Positions 1 through 8,014 of a stretch of 12,691 nucleotides of DNA are shown here, one piece after another; position 1 is the stretch's first letter; each line of letters starts with the position of its first letter. The stretch lies in assembly GCA_021648045.1 (NCBI GenBank), contig JAKITM010000065.1, positions 1 to 12,691 on the forward strand, in the 5' to 3' direction. A program made the translations under genes and the position numbers. The notes under the pieces were generated by a model that saw only the letters and a program-made list of their open reading frames with translations, was not told the DNA's origin and ran no database searches. Source of the DNA: Lysobacterales bacterium (GTDB lineage Bacteria; Pseudomonadota; Gammaproteobacteria; Xanthomonadales; SZUA-36).

Positions 1-72
1 TATGCCGTGTGCCCGACTCAGGGCCTTTTCTACAGCCTGCTTTTTAAATGATTGATTATGTATTGTACGCAT
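1..72 (-). CDS. IS3-like transposase OrfA, N-terminus only (cut by window edge)
   Basis: An ATG at 72-70 opens a minus-strand frame that stays open to base 1 and encodes 24 residues, beginning MRTIHNQSFKKQAVEKAL. A short basic N-terminus with a 'FKxxAVxxAL' helix is typical of the HTH-containing OrfA of IS3-family transposases, which bind the element's terminal repeats. A GAGG ribosome-binding sequence lies 9 nt upstream (about 82-85). The frame starts about 48 nt inside a plausible TG-starting element end, the usual spacing for IS3-family orfA. The rest of the element, including OrfB with the DDE catalytic core, lies outside the window. The family call rests on only 24 residues and their position. 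Another HTH transposase of the same helix class is possible. Confidence 0.6.
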   Translation of the reverse strand, partial: MRTIHNQSFKKQAVEKALSRAHGI

Positions 73-120
73 TATTGTCTACCTCTTAATGAAATATTAG
101 AGGCGACAACTATCCTGACA
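1..120 (-). mobile_element. Left end of an insertion sequence (IS3-like), partial
   Basis: On the minus strand the sequence TGTCAGGATAGTTGTCGCC begins at 120 and runs into the OrfA start at 72. IS3-family ends usually start with TG, and orfA usually starts within about 40-60 nt, so the terminus is placed at about 120. The last codons and the TAG stop of the neighbouring PEP-synthase-like gene lie inside this proposed end, as expected when an IS lands in a gene. The matching right inverted repeat and target duplication are outside the window, so the boundary is inferred and could be a few bases off. Confidence 0.5.
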
Positions 121-1906
121 CAGGGGGTGATATGGCTAGTTTGTGTGAATTCAATAGAGCGGTTATTTTTCGGTCTTCTACTGCACTCAGTTGAAATGCA
201 CTGTTACCTGTATGAGCTATTGTGCTTTTAGACTGACGAGTAATATCGGCTGCGTTAATGGGCAAAGAGCAAATATCAAAATTACTTGGGCGTAAATAGC
301 CAAATTCTAAGGACCAGGTTTGTGGGTCTAGTAGGCCATTTCTTAACCTAGTTGAAGCATCGATAAGGCGATTGGTAATAGTTCCTACAGACTGTCTAAG
401 TTGATTGCTGCGTGCTTCACTAAGGACTCCAGTGGAAACCAGCGAACGAATCCATTCTTCTGCGATAAAAGCACACCGGGCAAAGATAGAAAAAGCAAAA
501 CCGCCAACTTTCGACTGCTCGAGAAAAAATGAAGCTTCTGTGTCTTTACTGGAGGCTGCCTGTATAAGCCAATTTTGTTCCAAGTTTTCCAAAATTCGTT
601 TGGCCAGCGGTAGCCCGCTTTGTTTGTTTTGGTGAATGGCATTCACAGTGATTTCTTTTAAACCCAGTTGCCAGCTTAATTGCGAAGCAGGACTTAAAAC
701 CCCCGGATAACGAGATTCTAGGGAGTCCAGGAGCCCTGGAATATAACAGCTTTGGACGATATCAAACTCAACTTTATCATGTAGCTCAGGTGATGATTTT
801 AGTCTTCCAAGCCAGGCCTGGACCAGGCTATTGGCATCTTTTTTCGCCAGGGAATTTGGTATCAATGAAGCAAATGAGGCGCGGGCATCAATATATACGA
901 AGCCGCCAAAATTTACTGCAAGATTTTGTTTGTAAATAGACTGGTAGCCCATGGCTTGTCTAGATTTATACCAATTACTTTGGCTGATTATATGGCTGAA
1001 TAAAGATAAGGCTAGCGGGCGTGGTCGTCTTCCCAATAATTCTGCCGGGTTCCAGTCAGACATGCAGGAATAAATAGGTGCTCCGCAGGCATCAGGCTGA
1101 GACTTTAAAAGCAGGCTCGCATGGACATTCTTCAGTATTTCGGGACAAGGTTTATTGGCTTTTAATTTCAACGCGCGAACCTGGAAAAGCACAATGCCAG
1201 AGTCATCAAGAGCCCATTCAATTTCTAAAGGAGTATCCTCATTATTTAACGACTCTAACTCCTTTAAAGTTATTAGGACGGGCTGTAGTTCTGGCATACA
1301 TAGTTGTTGATCTAAAGCAGAACGAACATGGTATACACAATGTGTGTTGCCGCGACCTGCGGTTGCCGAAAATGTATCTTTGCTTGAATATTCAATTGTG
1401 TAGTATGGGGATTCGTGTACTAGACAATGTGTAGAAGCTACACCAGCATAGAGGAAGTTTGTTACCATAGGCTGGATCAAAACTTCATCCTTACCTGTGC
1501 CAGGCATACTATCAATGACTTGTTGAATGGCGTTATGTAAAGCGCTTTCAGACTGAGCAGAAACATTCAAAATTGACTTAAATGCACCGGCATTAGAAAG
1601 ATAACGACAGTCTTCCTCTGTACTGCTGCTGCGAACAATTAGTTCTTCCTGGTCGAATTGATTAGAAATACGGTTTAATATTTCAACGCTTTGCTGCAAC
1701 CATTCATTAACAGTAAAAGTAAATATTGGTAAAATTCGACAGCTAGACACCTTATTCTGCCGCCAGATTAATTTTTGAGCTTTACTCAAAGATAACCATG
1801 CTCGGTCAACTGAGGCAACTGAGGGACTGACCTCGCTTCTCAAACCATCGTCAATATACACCTTAGATATCCATTTCTCGCGCTTACCAAACTTTAACAC
1901 TGTCAA
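110..1906 (-). CDS. PEP/pyruvate-binding (PEP-synthase-like) protein, 3' end truncated by IS
   Basis: 598 residues. The N-terminal half is a PEP-synthase/PPDK-type ATP-grasp nucleotide-binding domain: LIVRSSSTEED (about 89-99), VLIQPMV (about 142-148), and the closing strand EIEWALDDSGIVLFQVRAL (about 228-246). The second half has blocks seen in the PEP/pyruvate-binding proteins found with capsule and other polysaccharide genes: MSDWNPAELLGRRPRPLALS, SPELHDKVEFDI and EFGYLRPSNFDI. No phosphohistidine swivel domain or PEP/pyruvate TIM barrel is present, so full PEP synthase activity is not expected. Family members, as I remember them, continue about 150-250 residues past the YLRP block. Here the frame ends about 50 residues after it, in the edge of an IS, so the protein is probably truncated. 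The start is TTG, with a weak AGG 6 nt upstream; a GTG two codons in is an alternative. It stands alone, 238 nt from the RND gene. Substrate unknown. Confidence 0.75.
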   Translation of the reverse strand: MTVLKFGKREKWISKVYIDDGLRSEVSPSVASVDRAWLSLSKAQKLIWRQNKVSSCRILPIFTFTVNEWLQQSVEILNRISNQFDQEELIVRSSSTEEDCRYLSNAGAFKSILNVSAQSESALHNAIQQVIDSMPGTGKDEVLIQPMVTNFLYAGVASTHCLVHESPYYTIEYSSKDTFSATAGRGNTHCVYHVRSALDQQLCMPELQPVLITLKELESLNNEDTPLEIEWALDDSGIVLFQVRALKLKANKPCPEILKNVHASLLLKSQPDACGAPIYSCMSDWNPAELLGRRPRPLALSLFSHIISQSNWYKSRQAMGYQSIYKQNLAVNFGGFVYIDARASFASLIPNSLAKKDANSLVQAWLGRLKSSPELHDKVEFDIVQSCYIPGLLDSLESRYPGVLSPASQLSWQLGLKEITVNAIHQNKQSGLPLAKRILENLEQNWLIQAASSKDTEASFFLEQSKVGGFAFSIFARCAFIAEEWIRSLVSTGVLSEARSNQLRQSVGTITNRLIDASTRLRNGLLDPQTWSLEFGYLRPSNFDICSLPINAADITRQSKSTIAHTGNSAFQLSAVEDRKITALLNSHKLAISPPVSG

Positions 1907-1947
1907 CTATAACCTAAGCTGAACTTGGAGAAAATATTAGAGTATTT

Positions 1948-1953
1948 AGTCAA
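1948..1953 (-). promoter_or_regulatory. Possible -35-like hexamer upstream of the PEP-synthase-like gene
   Basis: TTGACT is read on the minus strand here, about 42 nt before the TTG start, in a very AT-rich segment. A TAATAT sits only 8 nt further on, too close for a normal sigma-70 spacing, and no better -10 is clear. This is a weak suggestion only. Confidence 0.15.
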
Positions 1954-1964
1954 AATAAATAAAA

Positions 1965-1978
1965 AAATTTCGAAATTT
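1965..1978. repeat. 14-bp perfect palindrome in an AT-rich gap
   Basis: AAATTTCGAAATTT is its own reverse complement. It lies about 60 nt upstream of the PEP-synthase-like gene and 166 nt beyond the RND stop. On the minus strand a T-rich run follows it. It could be an operator for a dimeric regulator or a weak terminator for the RND operon. AT-rich composition raises the chance of coincidence. Confidence 0.3.
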
Positions 1979-2009
1979 AAACTTACCAAAAAGAAGTTCT
2001 TGAACTGAA

Positions 2010-2023
2010 TTACCCGCCGGTAA
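2010..2023. repeat. Small hairpin TTACC-CGCC-GGTAA downstream of the RND gene
   Basis: A 5-bp inverted repeat with a 4-nt loop sits about 120-135 nt past the RND stop. No U-tract follows directly on the minus strand, so it does not make a good intrinsic terminator. Nothing else convincing was seen in the 1907-2144 gap, and no small gene. Confidence 0.2.
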
Positions 2024-2144
2024 GCTTGAGATTTTTTATTGTTACTATTTGTGCTCCTAATCGCCTTCTGACCTTCATTATCACTGCTGTTGGTGGGCTA
2101 ACACGGGAATCAGTTATTGGCTGAGGTCAGTAGGGCAACAGAAT

Positions 2145-5100
2145 TCATTTCGCGCTGGAAACTTTTTCCCGCAGGCTTTGTATCAACATATAGAACACGG
2201 GTACCAATACTGTGGCGATTACGATGGATGCCAACATTCCGCCGAATACGGCAGTACCCAGTGAGCGCCGACTGGCGGAACCGGCACCACTTGCGATCAC
2301 TAGGGGTAATACGCCCAGAATGAACGAGAATGCGGTCATTAAGACTGCCCGGAAACGCAAGCTTGCAGCAGTTAACGCCGCATCAACAATGGATTTCCCC
2401 TCGCGGCGTAATTCCATGGCGAACTCCACAATCAAGATAGCATTCTTGGCTGCCATGCCAATGAGCAAAACCATACCAATTTGCATATAGATATCGTTTA
2501 TCTGTCCGGCGATCATTTGCATCAATACTGCACCTGCAAGCGCAATTGGCACCGCCATTAATACTGAGAAAGGGATCATCCAGCTTTCATATTGGGCCAC
2601 CAGAAATAGGTAGACAAAAATAATCGCCAGAATAAAAATGATACTGGTTTGATCACCCGCAAGAATTTCCTGATAGGCCTGTCCTGTCCAAGCATAGGTG
2701 TAACCATCTGGTAGTGCAGTTGCAGATAGCTCTTCCATGGCAGCAATCGCTCCACCTGAACTAGACCCGGCGGCGGCGCTGCCATTTATTTTTATTGAAC
2801 GGTATATATTATAGCGATTGATTACATCTGGTCCCAGTAGTGACTCTGTAGTAACCAGTGCTCGCAGGGGTACCATTTCATCAGTTTTGTTGCGCACATA
2901 AAGATTTAAAATGTCCTGAGTATTCCCGCGAAACTCGCTGCTGGACTGAGCGGTTACCTGATAGCTTTTACCAAATTTATTAAAGTCATTGATATAAGCG
3001 CCGCCCATTGCAGTTGAGAGCGTACTAAAAATATTTTGTAATGGAACGCCCAATATTTTGGCCTTTTCACGGTCAATATCTATAAATATCTGCGGGACGC
3101 CAGCTTTGAATGTGCTAAAAACCGCGTTTAAATCAGGGTGCTGATTTGCAGTCATCACAAATCCACGCATAACGGCGGCCATTTCCTGGGGGCTGGCTGA
3201 TGCGATAGACTGCAACTGATATTCAAACCCCCCGGTAGCGCCTAGTCCTGGTATAGGTGGGAACTGGAACGGGAACAGGTTAGCCCCGGCGATACTGCCC
3301 AATTTTGCTCTCAGACTGGCGACTATTTGTTCTTCGTGTTCACTGGCATCAGTGCGCTCATCCCAGTTTTCTAAAATTACAATAAGCATCCCGGAGTTAG
3401 CCGAAATAGTCCCTTTGAGCATACTGAAACCAGGAGCACTAATGACATTCGTAACCCCAGCTTGGTTTTTCACAATGCTGGTGGCTTGTTCCATTATTTT
3501 CTCAGTGCGGCTGAGAGCGGCGCCATCTGGTAGCTGAATATCGACCACAAATGCACCGTTGTCCTCCAGTGGTACAAATCCTGAGGGGATGGTTTTCATC
3601 AATACAGCCGCCAACACAACAATGCCGGCAAAAAGTATCAATGCTAAATATGAGGTTTTTAATAAACGCGCTACAAGTTTTGTGTAGACATTACGCAGCT
3701 TTTCGAATTGGCGATTAAACCAACCAAAGAAACCGGTTTTTGGCTGAGTATTGACGGGTTTCAGGAAAATAGCGCATAGTGCGGGGCTAAGCGTTAGCGC
3801 ATTTATTGAGGAAATCAGCACTGCAATGGAAATAGTTACAGAAAATTGCTTAAATAACAGCCCGGTCATGCCTGGAATAAAGCCAACGGGTACAAACACT
3901 GCCAGCAGCACCAAGGTAGTGGCGATGATGGCACCTGAAATCTCTTCCATCGCTTTATAAGTTGCGGCAGCAGGCTTGAGCCCGGCAGCCATGTGTCGCT
4001 GTACATTTTCGACCACGATAATCGCATCATCAACAACAATACCAATAGCCAGAATCAAACCGAACAGGGTGATTAGGTTAATGGTGTAGCCCAGCGCAAG
4101 TAGGCCCGCAAAGGTTCCAATCAGGGAAACCGGAATGGCAATAATAGGGATTAGCGTAGAGCGCCAGTCTTGGATAAATATAAATACCACTAGCACTACC
4201 AGTAGTATTGCTACTATTAAAGTTACCACCAATTCGGAAATAGATGCGCCAATGAGGTCGGTAGAGTCATACAAAATGCGATATTCGATATCTGTAGGAA
4301 AACGCTGAGCAAGGGCCTCCATTTCAGTCCGGATTGCAGTTGATATTGCCAGCGCATTTGCCCCTGGAGCCTGATATATTGCCAGCAGAGCAGAGTCTTG
4401 ACCGTCGAGTGTTCCATATGATGAATAGCTTTTTGCACCCAGTTCCACCCGGGCTACATCTTTAACCCGAACTATACCGCCATCGGCGTTTACCCGGATG
4501 ATAATATTGGCAAACTCTGCAACCGTAGTGAGACGGCCCTTGGCTCGCAGTGTATATTCAAACTGAGCGTTTTCTGGAGCAGGTTCACCACCTAGTTTAC
4601 CGGCAGCTACCTGCACATTTTGTTCGCGCACAGCATCGATAACATCAGTGGTTTGCATGCCTAAGCCGGCGAGTTTATTAGGGTTCAGCCACAGGCGCAT
4701 ACTGTAGTCGCGGGCACCGATTATACTGGCATCACCAACCCCAGGAATTCGCGCCAGAGAATCCCGAATATTGATATCTGTATAGTTACTTAAGAACAAG
4801 GAGTTAAAGGTATTTTCTGGTGAAATCAGGTTAACAATAAGCAGCATATTGCTGGATTGTTTGAGTACAGTGACACCTTGGCGTTTTACTTCCTCAGGTA
4901 ATTTGGGGGTTGCCTGCGAGACCCGGTTTTGTACATTAACGGTGGCGGTATCAGGGTCAGTGCCGACGGCAAAACTGACGGTTAATACATAGCTGCCATC
5001 ATTGGAACTGTTAGATGACATATACAGCATGTCATCAACTCCGTTGATAGCGGATTCCAGAGGGCCGGCTACAGTATCCGCAATGGTTGCCGCATCAGCA

Positions 5101-5255
5101 CCTGGGAAAACAGCACTAACTTTTACACTTGGCGGGGTGAGTTCCGGATAACGGTCAATCGGTAAAGCTAATAATGCCAGTATTCCGGCAATGCTGATAA
5201 CAATGGAAATGACAAAGGCAAACTTTGGACGGGTAATAAAAAAGGAGCTAATCAC
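2145..5255 (-). CDS. RND multidrug efflux transporter, HAE1 family (AcrB/MexF-like inner-membrane pump)
   Basis: 1036 residues, full length for a hydrophobe/amphiphile RND pump. It exports drugs, solvents or biocides from periplasm and membrane, driven by protons. TM1 follows the N-terminal 'FFITRPKFA'. Two large periplasmic loops (about 40-335 and 560-865) alternate with two clusters of transmembrane helices. The proton-relay residues are present: D409-D410 in GIVVDDAIIVVEN (TM4), K937 in GMAAKNAILIVEF (TM10), and R967 and T974 in SLRFRAVLMT (TM11). The start is GTG at 5255, 6 nt after the adaptor stop, with AAAGG upstream overlapping that stop, so translation is probably coupled. It is the last gene of the run. 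No TolC/OprM-type gene follows, so it must share an outer-membrane channel encoded elsewhere. Substrate cannot be read from sequence. Confidence 0.96.
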   Translation of the reverse strand: MISSFFITRPKFAFVISIVISIAGILALLALPIDRYPELTPPSVKVSAVFPGADAATIADTVAGPLESAINGVDDMLYMSSNSSNDGSYVLTVSFAVGTDPDTATVNVQNRVSQATPKLPEEVKRQGVTVLKQSSNMLLIVNLISPENTFNSLFLSNYTDINIRDSLARIPGVGDASIIGARDYSMRLWLNPNKLAGLGMQTTDVIDAVREQNVQVAAGKLGGEPAPENAQFEYTLRAKGRLTTVAEFANIIIRVNADGGIVRVKDVARVELGAKSYSSYGTLDGQDSALLAIYQAPGANALAISTAIRTEMEALAQRFPTDIEYRILYDSTDLIGASISELVVTLIVAILLVVLVVFIFIQDWRSTLIPIIAIPVSLIGTFAGLLALGYTINLITLFGLILAIGIVVDDAIIVVENVQRHMAAGLKPAAATYKAMEEISGAIIATTLVLLAVFVPVGFIPGMTGLLFKQFSVTISIAVLISSINALTLSPALCAIFLKPVNTQPKTGFFGWFNRQFEKLRNVYTKLVARLLKTSYLALILFAGIVVLAAVLMKTIPSGFVPLEDNGAFVVDIQLPDGAALSRTEKIMEQATSIVKNQAGVTNVISAPGFSMLKGTISANSGMLIVILENWDERTDASEHEEQIVASLRAKLGSIAGANLFPFQFPPIPGLGATGGFEYQLQSIASASPQEMAAVMRGFVMTANQHPDLNAVFSTFKAGVPQIFIDIDREKAKILGVPLQNIFSTLSTAMGGAYINDFNKFGKSYQVTAQSSSEFRGNTQDILNLYVRNKTDEMVPLRALVTTESLLGPDVINRYNIYRSIKINGSAAAGSSSGGAIAAMEELSATALPDGYTYAWTGQAYQEILAGDQTSIIFILAIIFVYLFLVAQYESWMIPFSVLMAVPIALAGAVLMQMIAGQINDIYMQIGMVLLIGMAAKNAILIVEFAMELRREGKSIVDAALTAASLRFRAVLMTAFSFILGVLPLVIASGAGSASRRSLGTAVFGGMLASIVIATVLVPVFYMLIQSLREKVSSAK

Positions 5256-5261
5256 AGCGTT

Positions 5262-6386
5262 TTAACCTTTTGGGTCTAGAGTAGGAGCAGGTTCCGGATT
5301 AACTGTGATTCCGGGCCTTACTTTTTGTATCCCACTGACGATAACCATTTCACCGTCTATTAAGCCATCGTTTACCACCCAATCGACACCAACTTTACGG
5401 CCTAAGGTTACTGCGCGTTTTTCAACCCTATTGCTATTGTCTACTACCATTACAAAATAACCCGTTTGGTCCTCTTGTACTGAAACTTGTGGAATGGTTA
5501 GTTTGGTTGCGGCCTCCTGAGAACTAATTTGAATAATAACATTGAGGCCTGGAATCAGGGTTTTATCAGGGTTAGCAAACTTAGCCCTCACCAGAATGGT
5601 GCCAGTTTGTGGATTAACCACATTATCAATAAACTCCAAACTGCCAGCCTGCGGGTGTGGCTCTCCATCGGGTAAAATTAACTTGAAGCCAAAGTGTTCG
5701 GGTGAGTCACCCTGTAGCGCTCTGGCGGCGGTTTGATCCTGAAGTCCGAGTAACTGAGATTCCGAAATATTAAAACTTACATAAATTGGGTCTAGCTCAA
5801 CTAAGCGCACCAGCTCGCCGCTGCTGCTATCAACTAAATTACCCACGCTGATATTGCTGCGTCCCAGGCGGCCACTTATAGGTGCACTAAGGACTGTATC
5901 GGCAAGATCAATCTTAGAACGAGTAAGCTTGGCGTGTGCCGATTCTAGTTTGGCTATCGCCTGGAGTTTATGCGCCTTGCTCAAGTCAAGGTCTTGTTGG
6001 GAGACATAATCTTTTTTGCTCAGTTCGGTATAGCGTGCAAAATCGGAGCTGGTTTGGCTAACGGCGGCGTTTGCTTCAGATACTCCGGCTTTATCAGCCG
6101 CCACTACTGCCTGGTAGATTTCAGGGTCAAGACGAAACAAGATAGTACCTTTTTCAACTTCACTACCCTCGCGGAAGTTCTTTTCAAGCAAATATGAAGA
6201 AACCCGCGCGCGGATAGAGACATCGTTGACCGCCATGGTTTTACCCAGTAAGTCTGAAGTACGCACTAGATCCTGCTGGCTGGCTGGGGCAACTAGAACC
6301 CCAGGTGGCGGTTTGGACTGTTGGGCTAGCGCTGGTGTTAGCAAGGCTAAAACCAGGCTGACGGTAGAAATGGCTCTGATAAACAT
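5262..6386 (-). CDS. RND efflux periplasmic adaptor subunit (membrane fusion protein, AcrA/MexE-like)
   Basis: Bridges the RND pump to an outer-membrane channel. A Sec signal peptide starts MFIRAISTVSLVLALLTP and ends ALA before QQSKPPPG. There is no lipobox Cys, so the mature protein is probably soluble or held by assembly. The first half of a lipoyl/barrel-sandwich domain (IRARVSSYLLEKNFREGSEV, then GTILFRLDP) leads into an alpha-helical hairpin with SEANAAVSQ and SKKDYVSQQDLDLSKAHKL. The second lipoyl half is LSAPISGRLGRSNISVGNLV, followed by the beta-barrel (LDPIYVSFNISE) and the membrane-proximal domain. The start is the ATG at 6386, 374 aa. A second ATG three codons upstream at 6395 is only 1-2 nt from the AGGA, whereas 6386 has it about 10 nt away. 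Its stop is 6 nt from the pump gene. It lies 64 nt after the antiporter stop, the largest gap in the run, so an extra promoter there is possible but not visible. Confidence 0.93.
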   Translation of the reverse strand: MFIRAISTVSLVLALLTPALAQQSKPPPGVLVAPASQQDLVRTSDLLGKTMAVNDVSIRARVSSYLLEKNFREGSEVEKGTILFRLDPEIYQAVVAADKAGVSEANAAVSQTSSDFARYTELSKKDYVSQQDLDLSKAHKLQAIAKLESAHAKLTRSKIDLADTVLSAPISGRLGRSNISVGNLVDSSSGELVRLVELDPIYVSFNISESQLLGLQDQTAARALQGDSPEHFGFKLILPDGEPHPQAGSLEFIDNVVNPQTGTILVRAKFANPDKTLIPGLNVIIQISSQEAATKLTIPQVSVQEDQTGYFVMVVDNSNRVEKRAVTLGRKVGVDWVVNDGLIDGEMVIVSGIQKVRPGITVNPEPAPTLDPKG

Positions 6387-6450
6387 TAATTGCATTTCCT
6401 GATAGCTATGAGCGGGGGAGAGTGGGGTTGTAATCTAGTATTGTAGTGGA

Positions 6451-7662
6451 TTACTCTTCGGTTTGTTGCTGACTTTTTTCTTTGCGTCCAATCCAGCCAG
6501 CCAAGGGGCGGCCGCTAATTCCATGGGCTATCAAACTTAGCAGCACAGTACAAATAACCACTAGTGCAAGGAATTCTGCGTTTGGAACACCGGCATTTAT
6601 AACGATAATGGCAAACACGATGCTGGCCAGCCCGCGGGGACCGAACCAACCAAGGAAAAAACGGCTTGAATAGCTTTCCCCCAACCATGCCAAGGATATA
6701 AATATCGGCAGAATACGGATAACAGTAAGGCTCAATAATGCATAGAGCATAACTTCCCAGCTAAACAGTTGCAAAGCAGGACCAATAACCATTGCACCAA
6801 ATAACATCCAGGTTACCAATGCCAGAGTCTCACCAGTGCCTTCAGCGGCAAACACCAGTTTGTGGGTGGCATCGTTGGCTAGATAGCCAAATAATAAACC
6901 ACCCGTAAATGCGGCAATATAACCGCTGCCGTGCAGACTCTGGGCAATCGCAAAAGATGCAATGGCTAGACCAATAACAGTCACTTGCATCCATACATCG
7001 GTTACCCAGCCTCGTTTTGCGCACCAGCGTATTAACTTAATTCCGATGAAGGCTAAACTCAGACCAACAATTAGTCCTATCCCCACTTCTTGTATTAACA
7101 AGGTAAAGGCAGAGGCTTGGTGTTGATCAGATGCACCACTTACCGACAAAGCAATAAAGAACAGCAAAATAGGTACACATAAGCCGTCATTTAACCCGCT
7201 TTCAATATTCAGTCCCTCGCGCAAGCGAACGGGTACAGCTTTGTCGGTGATCACAGCTTTTCCTAGCGCCGCATCAGTTGCTGCAAGCATGGTGCCTAGA
7301 ATTGCAGCCTCATATATTGATAAGAAATCGAACATCAACAAGGCAGTAGCAAACCCCAATGCGATGACACCGGGTAAACCCAGTAACAACATGCGCGATG
7401 GAATGCGGAACTGCCGCTTCAGTGTTGATAAGTCCGAATTTGCGGCATCCGTAAACAGGATCAAGGCCAGAGTCAAATCTGCAAGAAAACGCAAGTCTAC
7501 GCTACTGGCATCTCCATCAAACCAGCCAAGGCCATAAGGCCCCATTAAAAAGCCGGCACTGACAAATACCATAGGCCCGGAAATAAACGAACGCTCGACC
7601 CGACCAGCTACCAAGCTATAAATAAATATAAATAGGGCAAGGATTGCAAGTTCCGAGTACAT
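6451..7662 (-). CDS. Cation:proton antiporter, CPA1/NhaP-like
   Basis: 403 residues, nearly all hydrophobic, about 12 predicted transmembrane helices; the length fits a CPA1 antiporter without a long cytosolic tail. It would exchange Na+ or K+ for H+ across the inner membrane. Key family features: GPMVFVSAGFLMGPYGL in the first helices, LFTDAANSDL, then ATDAALGKAV (T129-D130) and NIESGLNDG (N158-D159), the Asn-Asp pair of the ion site. Later comes FLGWFGPRGLASIVF, the conserved GPRGLAS segment. The start is the ATG at 7662, 4 nt after the lipoprotein stop. A longer reading from GTG at 7689 would overlap the lipoprotein gene and add nine residues unlike the family's start. A short C-terminal tail is charged and Gln-rich. 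It links a small-envelope-gene block to an RND pump; the ion preference is not readable. Confidence 0.92.
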   Translation of the reverse strand: MYSELAILALFIFIYSLVAGRVERSFISGPMVFVSAGFLMGPYGLGWFDGDASSVDLRFLADLTLALILFTDAANSDLSTLKRQFRIPSRMLLLGLPGVIALGFATALLMFDFLSIYEAAILGTMLAATDAALGKAVITDKAVPVRLREGLNIESGLNDGLCVPILLFFIALSVSGASDQHQASAFTLLIQEVGIGLIVGLSLAFIGIKLIRWCAKRGWVTDVWMQVTVIGLAIASFAIAQSLHGSGYIAAFTGGLLFGYLANDATHKLVFAAEGTGETLALVTWMLFGAMVIGPALQLFSWEVMLYALLSLTVIRILPIFISLAWLGESYSSRFFLGWFGPRGLASIVFAIIVINAGVPNAEFLALVVICTVLLSLIAHGISGRPLAGWIGRKEKSQQQTEE

Positions 7663-7666
7663 AATA

Positions 7667-8014
7667 CTAACGCCTGCGGGAACCGCCACCGCGTGGCATC
7701 CGCATAGATCGATTCATGCTACTGCGCGGGCGACCCATGGTCGAGGGTCTTGAAGATGATCTACCACGGGCCTCAGTGACTGGCATGGGCAGGGTCGTGG
7801 GTCTGTCTGGGCGGTTTGGTTTATTTGGGTGGCTCGGGTGACCGGGGTAATAGGGACGGCCGGGATAATAACCATAACCGCCATAAGGATAGCCATAACC
7901 TGCATAGAAGCCCGTGCTTACCCCTATAGAACTGGAATAGGGGCTATATGTGGAACTGCAAGCTGCCAGCAGCAGCAGGATTAAAACTAAAGCAACTTTA
8001 GTTATGCTTTTCAT
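7667..8014 (-). CDS. Small Gly/Tyr/Pro-rich lipoprotein with Ser/Arg-rich tail
   Basis: 115 residues. MKSITKVALVLILLLLAAC is a lipoprotein signal peptide with lipobox LAAC, the Cys being residue 19. Mature residues 2-3 are SS rather than D, which favours outer-membrane sorting by Lol. The mature protein has a low-complexity tract rich in Gly, Tyr and Pro (GYGYPYGGYGYYPGRPYYPG), then HPNKPNRPDRP repeats, then a basic Ser/Arg/Met tail ending GGGSRRR. No known domain. The start is the ATG at 8014, sharing one base with the stop of the VOC gene (TAATG), with GGAG 8 nt upstream. A longer frame from 8047 would put 11 polar residues before the signal peptide and is rejected. Function unknown. The composition suggests a disordered surface or periplasmic protein; the overlap indicates coupled expression with the VOC protein. 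Confidence 0.85.
   Translation of the reverse strand: MKSITKVALVLILLLLAACSSTYSPYSSSIGVSTGFYAGYGYPYGGYGYYPGRPYYPGHPSHPNKPNRPDRPTTLPMPVTEARGRSSSRPSTMGRPRSSMNRSMRMPRGGGSRRR

Noticed and set aside
1078..1434. 118-residue plus-strand open frame opposite the PEP-synthase-like gene
   Set aside because: It lies wholly inside a well-recognised minus-strand gene, with no family resemblance.
2117..2323. 68-residue plus-strand frame at the RND 3' end
   Set aside because: It mostly overlaps the conserved C-terminus of the pump and looks like an antisense shadow.
7663..7689. GTG start for the antiporter adding nine residues
   Set aside because: It overlaps the lipoprotein gene and the added residues do not match the family; the ATG at 7662 does.
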